The notes under the pieces are model-generated. The model ran no database searches. It worked only from the letters and a program-made list of their open reading frames with translations, and had not been told where the DNA came from. Both the position numbers and the translations under genes were made by a program. Shown piece by piece: positions 1 through 7,533 of a DNA stretch of 64,000 nucleotides; the first letter of the stretch is position 1, and every line of letters begins with the position of its first letter. Source of the DNA: Bradyrhizobium diazoefficiens (GTDB lineage Bacteria; Pseudomonadota; Alphaproteobacteria; Rhizobiales; Xanthobacteraceae); contig NZ_CP067102.1 in NCBI RefSeq assembly GCF_016616885.1, positions 2,570,501 through 2,634,500 on the forward strand. The letters run 5' to 3'.

Positions 1-113
1 CTGATCACATCCGTCGCGTCAGGCGCACGGTCGCCGCGCATCTGCTCGCCCGTGCTGTCGGCAAGAGCTGCGGTGCTGATGGAGGCCAGGACGATCGCGA
101 CCAATATCTGCAT
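1..113 (-). CDS. Small secreted protein, N-terminal part only
   Basis: Reading leftward from the ATG at 113 the frame is open to the window edge for 37 codons. It begins MQILVAIVLASISTAALADS, a good signal peptide with an Ala-rich c-region, and then turns hydrophilic (GEQMRGDRAPDATDVI). The product is probably periplasmic or secreted; the function cannot be read from this fragment. There is no clear ribosome binding site. A GGAAC-N16-CATT promoter-like element at 122-146 points at this gene and would place the transcript start only about 2 bases before the ATG. It is divergent from the gene at 210. Confidence 0.5.
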   Translation of the reverse strand, partial: MQILVAIVLASISTAALADSTGEQMRGDRAPDATDVI

Positions 114-121
114 GACTATCC

Positions 122-146
122 AATGACTTGTAACCTGCGAAGTTCC
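122..146 (-). promoter_or_regulatory. Candidate EcfG-type promoter
   Basis: Minus strand: GGAAC at 146-142, a spacer of exactly 16, then CATT at 125-122. The EcfG (general stress sigma) consensus of rhizobia is GGAAC-N16/17-CGTT, so this has one mismatch in the -10. It faces the signal-peptide gene at 113. Confidence 0.35.
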
Positions 147-178
147 GCCCGACGTTACGATCCCGTAAGGACGGTTGC

Positions 179-203
179 GGAACGCGTGTTCCGTGCCCAC
201 GTC
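179..203 (+). promoter_or_regulatory. Candidate EcfG-type promoter
   Basis: GGAAC (179-183), 16-base spacer, CGTC (200-203): one mismatch from the EcfG consensus. The expected transcript start falls at about 209-210, on or next to the ATG of the following gene, which has no Shine-Dalgarno sequence. Confidence 0.4.
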
Positions 204-209
204 TTTCCC

Positions 210-404
210 ATGAAACAGTCCGACATCTTCAGGGGCAACGCCGAGAACTGCCTGCAATTGGCCGAGCGTTCGGAAGGGCAACCCGCCTATAATCGCTATT
301 CGCGCATGGCGGATGCCTGGATGGCCTTGGCGAAAGAGCAGGACTGGCTCGATGGAGAGATCCCACCCGTTAAGGTCGGCGCCCTGCACAGCCAGAGTGC
401 CTGA
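210..404 (+). CDS. Small hydrophilic protein of 64 residues
   Basis: Starts MKQSDIFRGNAENCLQLAER and carries a mostly helical, charged stretch (YSRMADAWMALAKEQDWLDGE). I do not recognise a named family, although short proteins with this look (an N-terminal region with Cys, then MADAW) are common in rhizobia. The start at 210 is chosen over an upstream in-frame ATG at 123 because the region before 210 encodes implausible Arg-rich sequence and overlaps two promoter-like elements. There is no ribosome binding site before 210, so the mRNA may be leaderless. Function unknown; a stress role is inferred only from the promoter. Confidence 0.55.
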   Translation: MKQSDIFRGNAENCLQLAERSEGQPAYNRYSRMADAWMALAKEQDWLDGEIPPVKVGALHSQSA

Positions 405-526
405 CGGCTCTCGCTTTCGTGAGTCCACGTGTGTGAGACCGCTCACGGTATCAGCGGGACCAATCAACAATCATACGGGAATAGTCGATCGCGTTTGATT
501 TTCCAATTCCAGAAGGAGGTTTTGCG

Positions 527-658
527 ATGGCTCCACGTCTGGCACTTCTCTCACTCATTCTCGCCTTCGGCGTTTCGGTCGCGTTCGCGACGGTGACGAC
601 GGTCCGGCAGGTGCATCAGGAAAACGCATCGGTCGCGGTGCATGCGGCGCATAGCTAG
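527..658 (+). CDS. 43-residue membrane or secreted peptide
   Basis: ATG at 527 follows a near-perfect ribosome binding site (AAGGAGG, 513-519) at good spacing. The product starts MAPRLALLSLILAFGVSVAF, a hydrophobic segment that can be a signal peptide or a single membrane helix, and ends in a short tail with several His residues (VHQENASVAVHAAHS). No family recognised. The strong binding site and the correct signal-peptide shape argue that it is real despite its size. Confidence 0.55.
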   Translation: MAPRLALLSLILAFGVSVAFATVTTVRQVHQENASVAVHAAHS

Positions 659-681
659 CGTCGCACACCTTTCGCACGTTC

Positions 682-706
682 GGAACATTCGACGCACCGG
701 AGCGTA
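682..706 (+). promoter_or_regulatory. Candidate EcfG-type promoter
   Basis: GGAAC (682-686), 16-base spacer, CGTA (703-706): one mismatch from GGAAC-N16-CGTT. It lies 36 bases before the ATG of the gene at 743, a sensible leader length. Confidence 0.45.
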
Positions 707-742
707 AGCGCTTCGAGGCATCGGAACACGCGAGAGGACATC

Positions 743-949
743 ATGGCACATTCCGACCACGGCATCGTCAAGGACAAGCGCGCGGAGGATCAGCCACGCG
801 ACAAGCGGCGCGCGCAAACCGTGCACAAGACAGACCAAAAGAGTTCGCCGTCACGTGAGGCGACGCGCGATCCCAAGCTCAATGACGACAGCAAGACGCC
901 CGGCTCCGGCATGACGCCGGATGATTCCGGCGCCGCACCGAGCGGCTGA
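743..949 (+). CDS. Very hydrophilic small protein of 68 residues
   Basis: Begins MAHSDHGIVKDKRAEDQ and is made almost entirely of charged and small polar residues, ending in a Gly/Pro/Ser-rich tail (PGSGMTPDDSGAAPSG). This composition is typical of intrinsically disordered, hydrophilin-like stress proteins. A ribosome binding site (AGAGGA) lies just upstream. The EcfG-like promoter at 682-706 supports a general-stress role. No named family; function inferred from composition and context only. Confidence 0.6.
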   Translation: MAHSDHGIVKDKRAEDQPRDKRRAQTVHKTDQKSSPSREATRDPKLNDDSKTPGSGMTPDDSGAAPSG

Positions 950-1088
950 CCGAGCGAGGAACGAATCCCTGCGCGATGAGTCGACTGATTGCTTCCGGTT
1001 GTCATGCCCCCGGTGGTCCGGAAGCAATCTCCAAGGACGGCCCTGGCACCCCACTGTGCCGGGGTCGTTTGCTTTGCGATGGTTGTGA

Positions 1089-1331
1089 TCAGTCTTCGTT
1101 CCCGGGGGCGCCCTGTGTGTGCCCATCCGGCCCGCGGCCGAACACCCCGAAGCTGCTCGACTTCACGCCAGCTGCAGCATCAACGTCTGCGACGGCCAGT
1201 CCGAACTTGAGAAGTTCGCGAACCGCCGCGGCGCGCGTCGGCATGCGATGTTTGAACCGGAAATCATCAATGGCGGCCAGCTCTTCCGGCGAGAGCATGA
1301 CCTGAAGGCGCTCGGCGCGAAGGTCATTCAT
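1089..1331 (-). CDS. Ribbon-helix-helix-like small protein
   Basis: 80 residues. The N-terminal half (ERLQVMLSPEELAAIDDFRF, then HRMPTRAAAVRELLKFGL) has the beta-strand, helix, helix pattern of ribbon-helix-helix DNA-binding proteins (MetJ/Arc class), in which the strand reads the DNA as a dimer. The C-terminal 25 residues are Gly-rich and probably disordered. It stands alone, with no obvious toxin partner next to it. Likely a small transcription regulator; target unknown. Confidence 0.65.
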   Translation of the reverse strand: MNDLRAERLQVMLSPEELAAIDDFRFKHRMPTRAAAVRELLKFGLAVADVDAAAGVKSSSFGVFGRGPDGHTQGAPGNED

Positions 1332-1505
1332 GGTCGATCACATAAATTGAGTAGTTTGAGTAGTTCGCTCAACGGCCGAACTCGGAGCGAGTTCCACAAG
1401 AGTCGGCAAAACCCCAAAATGAGTAAAAAAGTAAAGTAAAAACAATAGGTTAAGCCTTGAAACGACTCTCCGAGAAGCGCATTTTATAGGAAAGGGAGAT
1501 GGGTC

Positions 1506-1664
1506 ATGACGGACAAGGTCAGATTACCCCGCAAGCTTTCCGAGGAACCCGAAGCGCCGAAGCCGGTGCGCCCGAGCCATCAGAAGGTGATTGAGCAAGT
1601 CGAGCGCTGGGCCAACAGCCCGGGCCTACAACCACCGAGGACGGATGATGCGAAGACGGTCTGA
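1506..1664 (+). CDS. 52-residue hydrophilic protein
   Basis: ATG at 1506 is preceded by an AAAGGGAGA ribosome binding site. The sequence MTDKVRLPRKLSEEPEAPKP continues with a helix-forming stretch (HQKVIEQVERWANS). Not a family I recognise. The stop overlaps the start of the next gene by 20 bases, which suggests translational coupling. Confidence 0.5.
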   Translation: MTDKVRLPRKLSEEPEAPKPVRPSHQKVIEQVERWANSPGLQPPRTDDAKTV

Positions 1665-1842
1665 ACCCCACACATTCGAGGAACGTCTCGACGCGCAGAG
1701 GCTGCGGCTCGAGCACGAGCTGTCGCGCGTGCCGGATGGCCAACAGCGCGACACCCTGGTGGCGCGCATCGATCAGCTGCAGACTGCGGCCGAGATGTAC
1801 GATTTCCTGATGACACGGGAAGATGCTGCGGCTTCTCGCTGA
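1645..1842 (+). CDS. 65-residue coiled-coil-like protein
   Basis: Start at the ATG ATG pair (1645), a few bases after GAGG. The product is Arg/Glu-rich and helical (EERLDAQRLRLEHELSRV, then QRDTLVARIDQLQTAAEMYD), consistent with a short coiled coil. Its start lies inside the preceding gene, so the two are probably co-translated. No named family; likely cytoplasmic. Longer in-frame starts exist (1591) but overlap the upstream gene more heavily and lack a binding site. Confidence 0.55.
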   Translation: MMRRRSEPHTFEERLDAQRLRLEHELSRVPDGQQRDTLVARIDQLQTAAEMYDFLMTREDAAASR

Positions 1843-1858
1843 TCACCCTTGGCGTTGA

Positions 1859-2314
1859 TCACCCTTGGCGTTCAGTCCGCTTAACGTGGGCGGTGATGCG
1901 AAGCTTCCGCCTCAACCACCACGCTGACACCGAGACGGCAGCCCATGCCAGGATGGCGGCCGCGAATGCAATGATCACGCTGGCCGCGACCAGGGCGTAG
2001 AAGGTGGCGGCGAACGCGGCAAGACCCAAGCTCCCCAGGCCGGCACCCGTGGCATCGAGAGCTGCAGCCTGCTGCCCGCGTCTCCGTCCGCTGAGACCTG
2101 CCTTCTCCTTGGTCCGGCGTTCATGGCTTTCGATCAATGTCGCGCTGGCGCAGAAGATGGCGGGGAGGGCGAGGAAGAGCCCACCGATGGCGACGCCAAA
2201 GCGTGCACTCATGACGCCCGCGAAAACCGTCGCCAAGCCACCGAGCAGGAAGCGAACGCCGTATTCGTACCACCGCGTTTGTCTCAGAGCCGACGTCGAC
2301 AGTTTGACCAGCAT
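1859..2314 (-). CDS. DUF3147-like integral membrane protein (second of a pair)
   Basis: 151 residues from the ATG at 2314, starting MLVKLSTSALRQTRWYEYGV. It has two hydrophobic helices near the N-terminus, a charged loop (ESHERRTKEKAGLSGRRR), and two more helices before a basic C-terminus. The first part resembles its upstream neighbour and DUF3147 proteins (RFLLGGLATVFAGVMSARFG). The start codon overlaps the neighbour's stop as TGATG, so the two are coupled and may act together. Function of the family is not known to me. Confidence 0.65.
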   Translation of the reverse strand: MLVKLSTSALRQTRWYEYGVRFLLGGLATVFAGVMSARFGVAIGGLFLALPAIFCASATLIESHERRTKEKAGLSGRRRGQQAAALDATGAGLGSLGLAAFAATFYALVAASVIIAFAAAILAWAAVSVSAWWLRRKLRITAHVKRTERQG

Positions 2315-2661
2315 CACACGGCGCCTCCGAAACCCGCGAGCAAGGCAAAGGCAACCGCAAGCCATACGACGGAAGCGATGATGGTGGCAGGTAGCGCCGA
2401 GAATCGAAATCTCACCAGGAGATGGCACACGGCGATGCTGTAGCAGGCGAGGGCCACCGCACCATAGATCATGGTCCAGCTTTCCGCTGCCGCATATTGC
2501 GGCCCGTGGTGGACGACAGCGATCCCCAGCGTCGCCAGGGCTACCGATGGCGCGGCACCGAGGAGGCCACCGAAACTCTTGGGCCGCAACATGTCGCCGA
2601 GGATCGCGAAGGCGGACACGATCACGCCGCCGGCGATGAAACGGAGGACGTACTCACTCAT
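2314..2661 (-). CDS. DUF3147 family membrane protein (first of a pair)
   Basis: 115 residues, four predicted membrane helices, with the typical sequence of DUF3147 proteins: FIAGGVIVSAFAILGDMLRP, then FGGLLGAAPSVALATLG. It overlaps the PAP2 gene stop by 4 bases (ATGA) and its own stop overlaps the next start, so the order PAP2, DUF3147, DUF3147-like forms a tight three-gene unit. Inner-membrane location; biochemical role unknown. The lipid-phosphatase neighbour suggests an envelope function. Confidence 0.75.
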   Translation of the reverse strand: MSEYVLRFIAGGVIVSAFAILGDMLRPKSFGGLLGAAPSVALATLGIAVVHHGPQYAAAESWTMIYGAVALACYSIAVCHLLVRFRFSALPATIIASVVWLAVAFALLAGFGGAV

Positions 2662-3242
2662 GACCGAATCCGCCGATCCGCTGGCTTATTGCTCCGCCTT
2701 GCCAGCGTCCACGGCCTCAGGATTCGCTCGATGACGATGCCCAGGGTGAAGCCCGCGATCACATCACTGGCCCAATGCGCGAGCAGCGCGATGCGTGTCA
2801 ACGACAGGGCTGTCGCGATGACGCGAACGAAACGTCGCCGGGGAGGGGGCAGCAGGCCGGCCGCGGAGGCCAGCGCGCCCATGTGCACCGCGTGGCCCGA
2901 CGGAAAGGCATCGCGCGCCTGTCCGGAGAACGGGATGCCGCGACGATGCCCTCGTATCGTCAGCCGGTCCGGCCTGATCTGGTTGAACGCGGATTTCAGG
3001 ATGTGGGGGACTATCGCCGTCACCAGCGACACCACGAGGATGTGGTTGGCCGCACGGCGCTCTTCGGCGGGGCGCCGCCTGGCGAAGAGCCACCCCGCAG
3101 CGGCGAGAACGAGCAGCACATGTTCGTCGGCGCCCCAGGTCAGGGCTTCGGCAGTCCCCTCGAGCTCCGGGTTGGTGTGATCTGCGATCTCATTCGCGAT
3201 CGCGATATCGATCCGCGTGGGTTTGACTGTTACGAGCGCCAT
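2658..3242 (-). CDS. PAP2-family membrane phosphatase
   Basis: 194 residues with the full acid-phosphatase signature: motif 1 K-x6-RP (KSAFNQIRP), motif 2 PSGH (FPSGHAVHMG) and motif 3 around SLTRIALLAHWASDVIAG, where the Arg and His complete the active site. Such enzymes remove phosphate from lipid phosphates (phosphatidate, undecaprenyl pyrophosphate) at the inner membrane. Several hydrophobic helices flank the motifs. First gene of a coupled trio with two DUF3147-like proteins. The exact substrate cannot be read from sequence. Confidence 0.85.
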   Translation of the reverse strand: MALVTVKPTRIDIAIANEIADHTNPELEGTAEALTWGADEHVLLVLAAAGWLFARRRPAEERRAANHILVVSLVTAIVPHILKSAFNQIRPDRLTIRGHRRGIPFSGQARDAFPSGHAVHMGALASAAGLLPPPRRRFVRVIATALSLTRIALLAHWASDVIAGFTLGIVIERILRPWTLARRSNKPADRRIRS

Positions 3243-3311
3243 TGATCCGGGATGGGCGAAAAATTCTCCATGACGGTTTTGTAAGGCCGAACGCCGACGA
3301 TCGTTCCTGCG

Positions 3312-4202
3312 TTACGGCTGTCCCGATCCGCCCGCGGAGCCATAGACTTGGCCGGTCGCATAGCTCGCATCGGCTGCGGCGAGCTGCACGTAGATCGAGG
3401 CCAACTCGGCGGGCTGGCCGGGCCGCCCGAGCGGCGTCATGCCGCCGAACTTTTCGAGCTTCTCCATGGTGGCGCCGCCGGAGACCTGGAGAGGCGTCCA
3501 GATTGGTCCCGGCGCAACACCGTTGACGCGAATCCCCCTGGAAGCGAGCTGCTTTGCTAGCGACTTCACGTAGTTCATGGTCGCCGCCTTGGTCTGTGCG
3601 TAGTCATAGAGATCGGGTGAGGGATCGTAAGCCTGCTCGGATGTCGTGCCGATGATGCAGGATCCAGGTTTGAGATGCGGTAGCGCCGCCTTGATGATCC
3701 AGAACGGCGCGTAGATGTTTGTCTTCATGGTCGCATCGAAATCCTCCGACGAGACGTCGAGGATGGAGGTGCGCGCCTGCTGTCGCGCCGCGTTGTTGAC
3801 GATGATGTCGAGGCCGCCGAGGCCTTGCACGGCCTGTTCGACCAGGGTCTTGCAGAAGGCTTCGTCCTTGAGGTCACCGGGGATGGCGAGCCCCGTGCGG
3901 CTCTCCTTCTTGATCAGTGCGATCACCTCCCGGGCATCGGGCTCCTCCGCCGGCAGATAGTTGATGGCGACGTCGGCGCCTTCGCGCGCATAGGCGATCG
4001 CGGCTGCGCGGCCCATGCCGGAATCGCCGCCGGTGATCAACGCCTTGCGGCCGGCGAGCCGGCCGGAGCCCTTGTAGCTGGCCTCGCCATGGTCCGGTCG
4101 CGGCTCCATCTTGCCGGCGAGGCCGGGCCAGGGCTGCGACTGCTTCTTGAACGGCGGCTTCGGATAGCGGGTGACGGGATCGATCAGGTCCTGCTTGGCC
4201 AT
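3312..4202 (-). CDS. SDR-family NAD(P)-dependent oxidoreductase, YhdF/YghA type
   Basis: 296 residues from the ATG at 4202, which follows AAGGAAG at good spacing; a longer upstream frame is rejected because it is antisense-like and lacks a binding site. After a roughly 45-residue N-terminal extension typical of this subgroup comes TGGDSGMGR (about 57-65, cofactor binding), NNAA, a serine in IIGTTSEQAYD, and the catalytic pair YAQTK. It ends with the usual YATGQVYGSAGG. Members are often general-stress or glucose-dehydrogenase-like enzymes; the substrate is unknown. It lies downstream of the DUF4142 gene in the stress cluster. Confidence 0.85.
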   Translation of the reverse strand: MAKQDLIDPVTRYPKPPFKKQSQPWPGLAGKMEPRPDHGEASYKGSGRLAGRKALITGGDSGMGRAAAIAYAREGADVAINYLPAEEPDAREVIALIKKESRTGLAIPGDLKDEAFCKTLVEQAVQGLGGLDIIVNNAARQQARTSILDVSSEDFDATMKTNIYAPFWIIKAALPHLKPGSCIIGTTSEQAYDPSPDLYDYAQTKAATMNYVKSLAKQLASRGIRVNGVAPGPIWTPLQVSGGATMEKLEKFGGMTPLGRPGQPAELASIYVQLAAADASYATGQVYGSAGGSGQP

Positions 4203-4303
4203 GTCGGTGCTTCCTTTCGCTGTCGCGGATGCCAGCGAAGCCGCAGCGGGCATGGCGCTCGCCGCGTGGACGATGGGCTGGCGGGATACTCTGTCCAGGG
4301 CGA

Positions 4304-4330
4304 GGGGACGCCGGTAAGGCCGGCATCCCC
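4304..4330 (-). terminator. Hairpin behind the DUF4142 gene
   Basis: An 11-bp stem (GGGGACGCCGG and CCGGCATCCCC, one wobble pair) with a 5-base loop lies 10 bases after the stop of the gene at 4340. There is no T-run, so it may only weaken transcription into the SDR gene or protect the 3' end. Confidence 0.4.
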
Positions 4331-4339
4331 GCAAAATGT

Positions 4340-4891
4340 CTATTTCGACTGTCCGACACTCGGCGCCCGGCCAAGCTCCTTGGCCATATCGAGATGATGC
4401 CTGAGTGCTGGCAGCGTCTTGTCGGTCCAATCCTTCAGCGCGGCATTGTCGCCGCCCTTGGCATAGCGATCGAACAGCGAGATCGCGTCTTCGTGCGCGC
4501 TGACCTGATAGGAGTTGTAGTCCGAGCTGAAGTCCTTGCCGGAGGCATTCTTGAGCTTGTCGAGCTTGCTCTGGTGCGAGCTGTCGAGCGCCGTCGGCAG
4601 CGTGGCCTGCACCTTGCCATTGCCGACGAGGGCCTTCAGCTCGCTGCTGGTCTTGGTGTGGTCGGTCACCATCTGCTGCGCGAAGCTCTTCTCCTGCGCG
4701 TTGCCCTTCTGCTCGGCAAGCTTGCTCGACTCGATCTCGAACATGTCGCTGACGGCGACCTCCTTGACGAAATCGGCGGTGGTCGGTGCGACGCCGAGCG
4801 CCGAGTTGACGCCGGTTTTCTCACCGAGCGACTGGGCAAGCGCTGGGCCTGCGAGAAGCACGCAGGCGATGGCGATGACGGTACGTTTCAT
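4340..4891 (-). CDS. DUF4142 secreted protein
   Basis: 183 residues. Start at 4891 (MKRTVIAIACVLLAGPALAQ, a signal peptide with an ALAQ cleavage site) preceded by GAGGGA. The mature part is all-helical and matches DUF4142 (formerly DUF305-like), with DFVKEVAVSDMFEIESSKLA, then FAQQMVTDHTKTSSELKALV and a final helix with HEDAISLFDRYA. These ferritin-like helical bundle proteins are periplasmic and often stress-induced. A GGAAC-N16-TGTT promoter at 4949-4973 fits that. Function otherwise unknown. Confidence 0.85.
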   Translation of the reverse strand: MKRTVIAIACVLLAGPALAQSLGEKTGVNSALGVAPTTADFVKEVAVSDMFEIESSKLAEQKGNAQEKSFAQQMVTDHTKTSSELKALVGNGKVQATLPTALDSSHQSKLDKLKNASGKDFSSDYNSYQVSAHEDAISLFDRYAKGGDNAALKDWTDKTLPALRHHLDMAKELGRAPSVGQSK

Positions 4892-4948
4892 GGTCAGGTC
4901 CCTCTGATTGGCCACACGGCCTTTGCCGCGCGGGTCTTTGCGGCGACC

Positions 4949-4973
4949 AACACGGCCTCAGAACCAAGGTTCC
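4949..4973 (-). promoter_or_regulatory. Candidate EcfG-type promoter for DUF4142 gene
   Basis: Minus strand GGAAC (4973-4969), 16-base spacer, TGTT (4952-4949): one mismatch from the consensus. The -35 overlaps the stop codon of the upstream gene at 4973. Leader to the start at 4891 is about 50 bases. Confidence 0.5.
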
Positions 4974-5200
4974 TAATCCGTTGGATTGCGGCCAGTGCGG
5001 GGATTGACCGGATCAGTCGGCTTCCGCCGCAGCCGTTCGGGCAGGAATGGCTCGGACGGCGAGGCTGATGGCTCGGCGCGCACATCGGCATGACGCTGCG
5101 CCCGCTCATGCGGCGTCTGGTTGGTATTGATCTGGCGCTTCACGTCGACGCCGTCGACGGGATCGTTGACGCCGTGCTGAATGTCACGAAAATCGCCCAT
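4973..5200 (-). CDS. Small hydrophilic protein of 75 residues
   Basis: Starts MGDFRDIQHGVNDPVDGVDV and is rich in Arg, Pro and Asp, ending in a basic, probably disordered tail. It begins 8 bases after the thiamine-diphosphate enzyme gene on the same strand, so the two are likely co-transcribed. Not a recognised family. Another member of the hydrophilic small-protein set in this stress cluster. Confidence 0.6.
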   Translation of the reverse strand: MGDFRDIQHGVNDPVDGVDVKRQINTNQTPHERAQRHADVRAEPSASPSEPFLPERLRRKPTDPVNPRTGRNPTD

Positions 5201-5208
5201 GGTTGACC

Positions 5209-6996
5209 TCATTCGTTTCCAGGCAGGATCTTTTCCAGCACTTGCCGGGCCGCTCCCTTGATCACCCCGGTCTCGTCAGGATCGCCCTTCATCAAAGCGA
5301 GCGAAAAGTTCTTTGCCTGCTGCAGGGTGATGTGCGGCGGCAATGGCGGCACTTCGGGATCGGTCTTCACCTCCAGCACGACAGGCATCTCGCTTGCCAG
5401 CGCCTGCTCCCAGGCCGAGCCGAGCAATTGCGGGCTATCGACGAAGATGCCGGTGAGGCCGATCATCTCGGCGAAACGCGAATAGGGCACGTCGGGGATA
5501 CGCTGCGAGGCCTCGAATTTGGGATCGCCATTGATGATGCGCTGCTCCCAGGTAACCTGGTTGAGATCTTCGTTGTTGAAGACGCAGACCACAAAGCGCG
5601 GATCGCGCCAGGATCGCCAGTATTTCGCGGCGGTGATCAGCTCGGCCATGTTGTTCATCTGCATGGCGCCGTCGCCGACCAGCGCGATCACCGGCCGGTC
5701 CGGATGGGCGTATTTCGCCGCGAGCGCGTAAGGGACCGCCGCGCCCATCGATGCGAGGCCGCCGGATAGCGAGGCCGTCATGCCGCGCCGGATCTTGAGA
5801 TCGCGCGCGAACCAGTTGGCACAGGAGCCGGAATCGCTGGTGATGATGGCGCGCTCGGGCAGGCGCGGCGACAGCTCCCAGGCGACGAGCTGGGGATTGA
5901 TGGGCGCGGCGGGCTGATGCGCACGGTCGTCCAGCGTCTTCCACCATTTCGCTACGTCATCCTCGATGCCCTTGCGCCAGGCGCCGTCGCTCCTGGGCGC
6001 GAGCCGTGGCAGCAAGCTCCGCAATGTCTCCGCGGCGTCGCCGACGAGGCTGACCTCCATGGGGAAGCGGATCGACGTCATGCCGGCATCAATGTCGATC
6101 TGCACGCCGCGCGCGGCGGCTTCCTTCGGAAGGAATTCTGCGTAAGGGAACGCGGAGCCGACCATCAGCAGCGTGTCGCATTCCATCATCATGTTGTAGC
6201 TGGGCTCGGTGCCGAGCAGGCCGATCGAGCCCGTCACCCATGGCAGATCGTCCGGGAGTGCCGCCTTGCCGAGCAGCGCCTTGGCGCAGCCGGCCGACAG
6301 GCGATCGGCAACGCTGATCACTTCGTCCGTGGCCTGCAGCGCGCCGGCGCCGATGAGCATGGCGACCTTCTTGCCGGCGTTGAGCACCTCCGCGGCACGA
6401 TCGAGCTCGGTCTCGCGCGGCATCACGCGTGGGGCACTGTAGCCGACACCGGAATGCAGGGTGCCGTGCGCGCGGGGCGGCGCTTCGTGGGGCTCCTCTT
6501 GGAGATCATTGGGCAGGATGATCGCGGTGGGAGCACGGCGTGCGAGCGCGATGCGCACTGCGCGATCGATCAGGTGTCGCACTTGAGCGGGCGAGGACGC
6601 CTGCGCGACATACGCGCCCGCGACGTCCTTGAACATTGAGACGAGATCGAGTTCCTGCTGATAGCTCCCGCCGAGCGCGTTTCGCGCCTGCTGGCCGACG
6701 ATCGCCAGCACGGGCTGGTGATCCAGCAGCGCATCATAGAGGCCGGTGATCAGATGTGAGGCGCCGGGCCCGGAGGTCGCGATACAGACGCCAAGCTCGC
6801 CGGAAAACTTCGCATAAGCGCTTGCCATGAACGCCGCCATCTCCTCGTGCCTGGCCTGCACGAAGCCGATCTTGGCTTCCGCCCGGTTCATAGCGCCGAA
6901 CACGCCGTTGATGCCGTCGCCTGGATAACCGAAGATGTGGCGTACACCCCATTGATGCAGACGCCGAACGATGAAGTCGGAGATGGTCTGGGTCAT
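5209..6996 (-). CDS. Thiamine-diphosphate-dependent enzyme, pyruvate oxidase/acetolactate synthase family
   Basis: 595 residues. The N-terminal domain starts MTQTISDFIVRRLHQWGV and has the catalytic Glu in ARHEEMAAFMASAYAKF and SGPGASHLITGLYDA. A central FAD/nucleotide-type domain follows, and the C-terminal domain carries the cofactor motif GDGAMQMNNMAEL with the downstream NN (VFNNEDLNQVTWE). It resembles B. subtilis YdaP and E. coli PoxB rather than anabolic IlvB (no regulatory partner nearby). Likely decarboxylates pyruvate or a similar 2-oxoacid. A GGAAC-N16-TGTT promoter at 7032-7056 suggests stress induction. Substrate is not certain. Confidence 0.85.
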   Translation of the reverse strand: MTQTISDFIVRRLHQWGVRHIFGYPGDGINGVFGAMNRAEAKIGFVQARHEEMAAFMASAYAKFSGELGVCIATSGPGASHLITGLYDALLDHQPVLAIVGQQARNALGGSYQQELDLVSMFKDVAGAYVAQASSPAQVRHLIDRAVRIALARRAPTAIILPNDLQEEPHEAPPRAHGTLHSGVGYSAPRVMPRETELDRAAEVLNAGKKVAMLIGAGALQATDEVISVADRLSAGCAKALLGKAALPDDLPWVTGSIGLLGTEPSYNMMMECDTLLMVGSAFPYAEFLPKEAAARGVQIDIDAGMTSIRFPMEVSLVGDAAETLRSLLPRLAPRSDGAWRKGIEDDVAKWWKTLDDRAHQPAAPINPQLVAWELSPRLPERAIITSDSGSCANWFARDLKIRRGMTASLSGGLASMGAAVPYALAAKYAHPDRPVIALVGDGAMQMNNMAELITAAKYWRSWRDPRFVVCVFNNEDLNQVTWEQRIINGDPKFEASQRIPDVPYSRFAEMIGLTGIFVDSPQLLGSAWEQALASEMPVVLEVKTDPEVPPLPPHITLQQAKNFSLALMKGDPDETGVIKGAARQVLEKILPGNE

Positions 6997-7031
6997 TGCG
7001 GCTCCCGGTTTCCTTGCACTGAAACATCAAG

Positions 7032-7056
7032 AACAGCGCGTTCCCGGCGATGTTCC
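7032..7056 (-). promoter_or_regulatory. Candidate EcfG-type promoter for the thiamine-diphosphate enzyme
   Basis: Minus strand GGAAC (7056-7052), 16-base spacer, TGTT (7035-7032), about 35 bases before the ATG at 6996. In the opposite direction GGAAC at 7078-7082 faces the PRC-barrel gene, but its spacing to GTTG is 18, so that one is weaker. Confidence 0.5.
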
Positions 7057-7134
7057 TGTTTGGAGCAGGCACCTTCTGGAACGATCACCCCTTCACACAA
7101 GTTGTTCTACACATTGGCTGAGTGGAGAATTGAG

Positions 7135-7509
7135 ATGTTGAATCAGGGAGAACTGGACCGCAGCGAGATGGGCCGGCTGATCGGCAGTGACAAGGTGGAG
7201 GGAACATCGGTCTACGGTTCCGATCGCAACCGGATTGGTTCGATCGAACGTGTGATGATCGACAAGGTCAGCGGCAAGGTATCTTACGCCGTGCTTGGCT
7301 TCGGCGGATTTTTGGGGCTCGGCAACGATCACTATCCCTTGCCCTGGCAGTCGCTGAAATACGACACCGAGCTTGGTGGCTATGTCACCGGGATCACTGC
7401 CAAGGCGCTCGAAGGCGCGCCGAAATATAGCGAGCGCAGCGATTGGAACTGGGGTGATGACGCCGCTACCCGCAGCATCAACGCCTATTACGGCGTTCCC
7501 TTCGCTTGA
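7135..7509 (+). CDS. PRC-barrel domain protein
   Basis: 124 residues. Start at ATG 7135 (MLNQGELDRSEMGRLIGSDK); the long upstream frame is the antisense of the neighbouring gene. The PRC-barrel shows as a short beta-rich stretch: VEGTSVYGSDRNRIGSIERV, MIDKVSGKVSYAVLGFGGFLG, and HYPLPWQSLKYD. PRC-barrels bind proteins or RNA; stand-alone copies are common in rhizobial stress regulons. It is followed by a 52-residue hydrophilic protein in the same direction. Confidence 0.85.
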   Translation: MLNQGELDRSEMGRLIGSDKVEGTSVYGSDRNRIGSIERVMIDKVSGKVSYAVLGFGGFLGLGNDHYPLPWQSLKYDTELGGYVTGITAKALEGAPKYSERSDWNWGDDAATRSINAYYGVPFA

Positions 7510-7533
7510 TCGCCCGATCGAGAGGGAGATCCG

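Noticed and set aside
7078..7104. A further EcfG promoter for the PRC-barrel gene
   Set aside because: GGAAC is present but the distance to GTTG is 18 and the match is poor; not counted.
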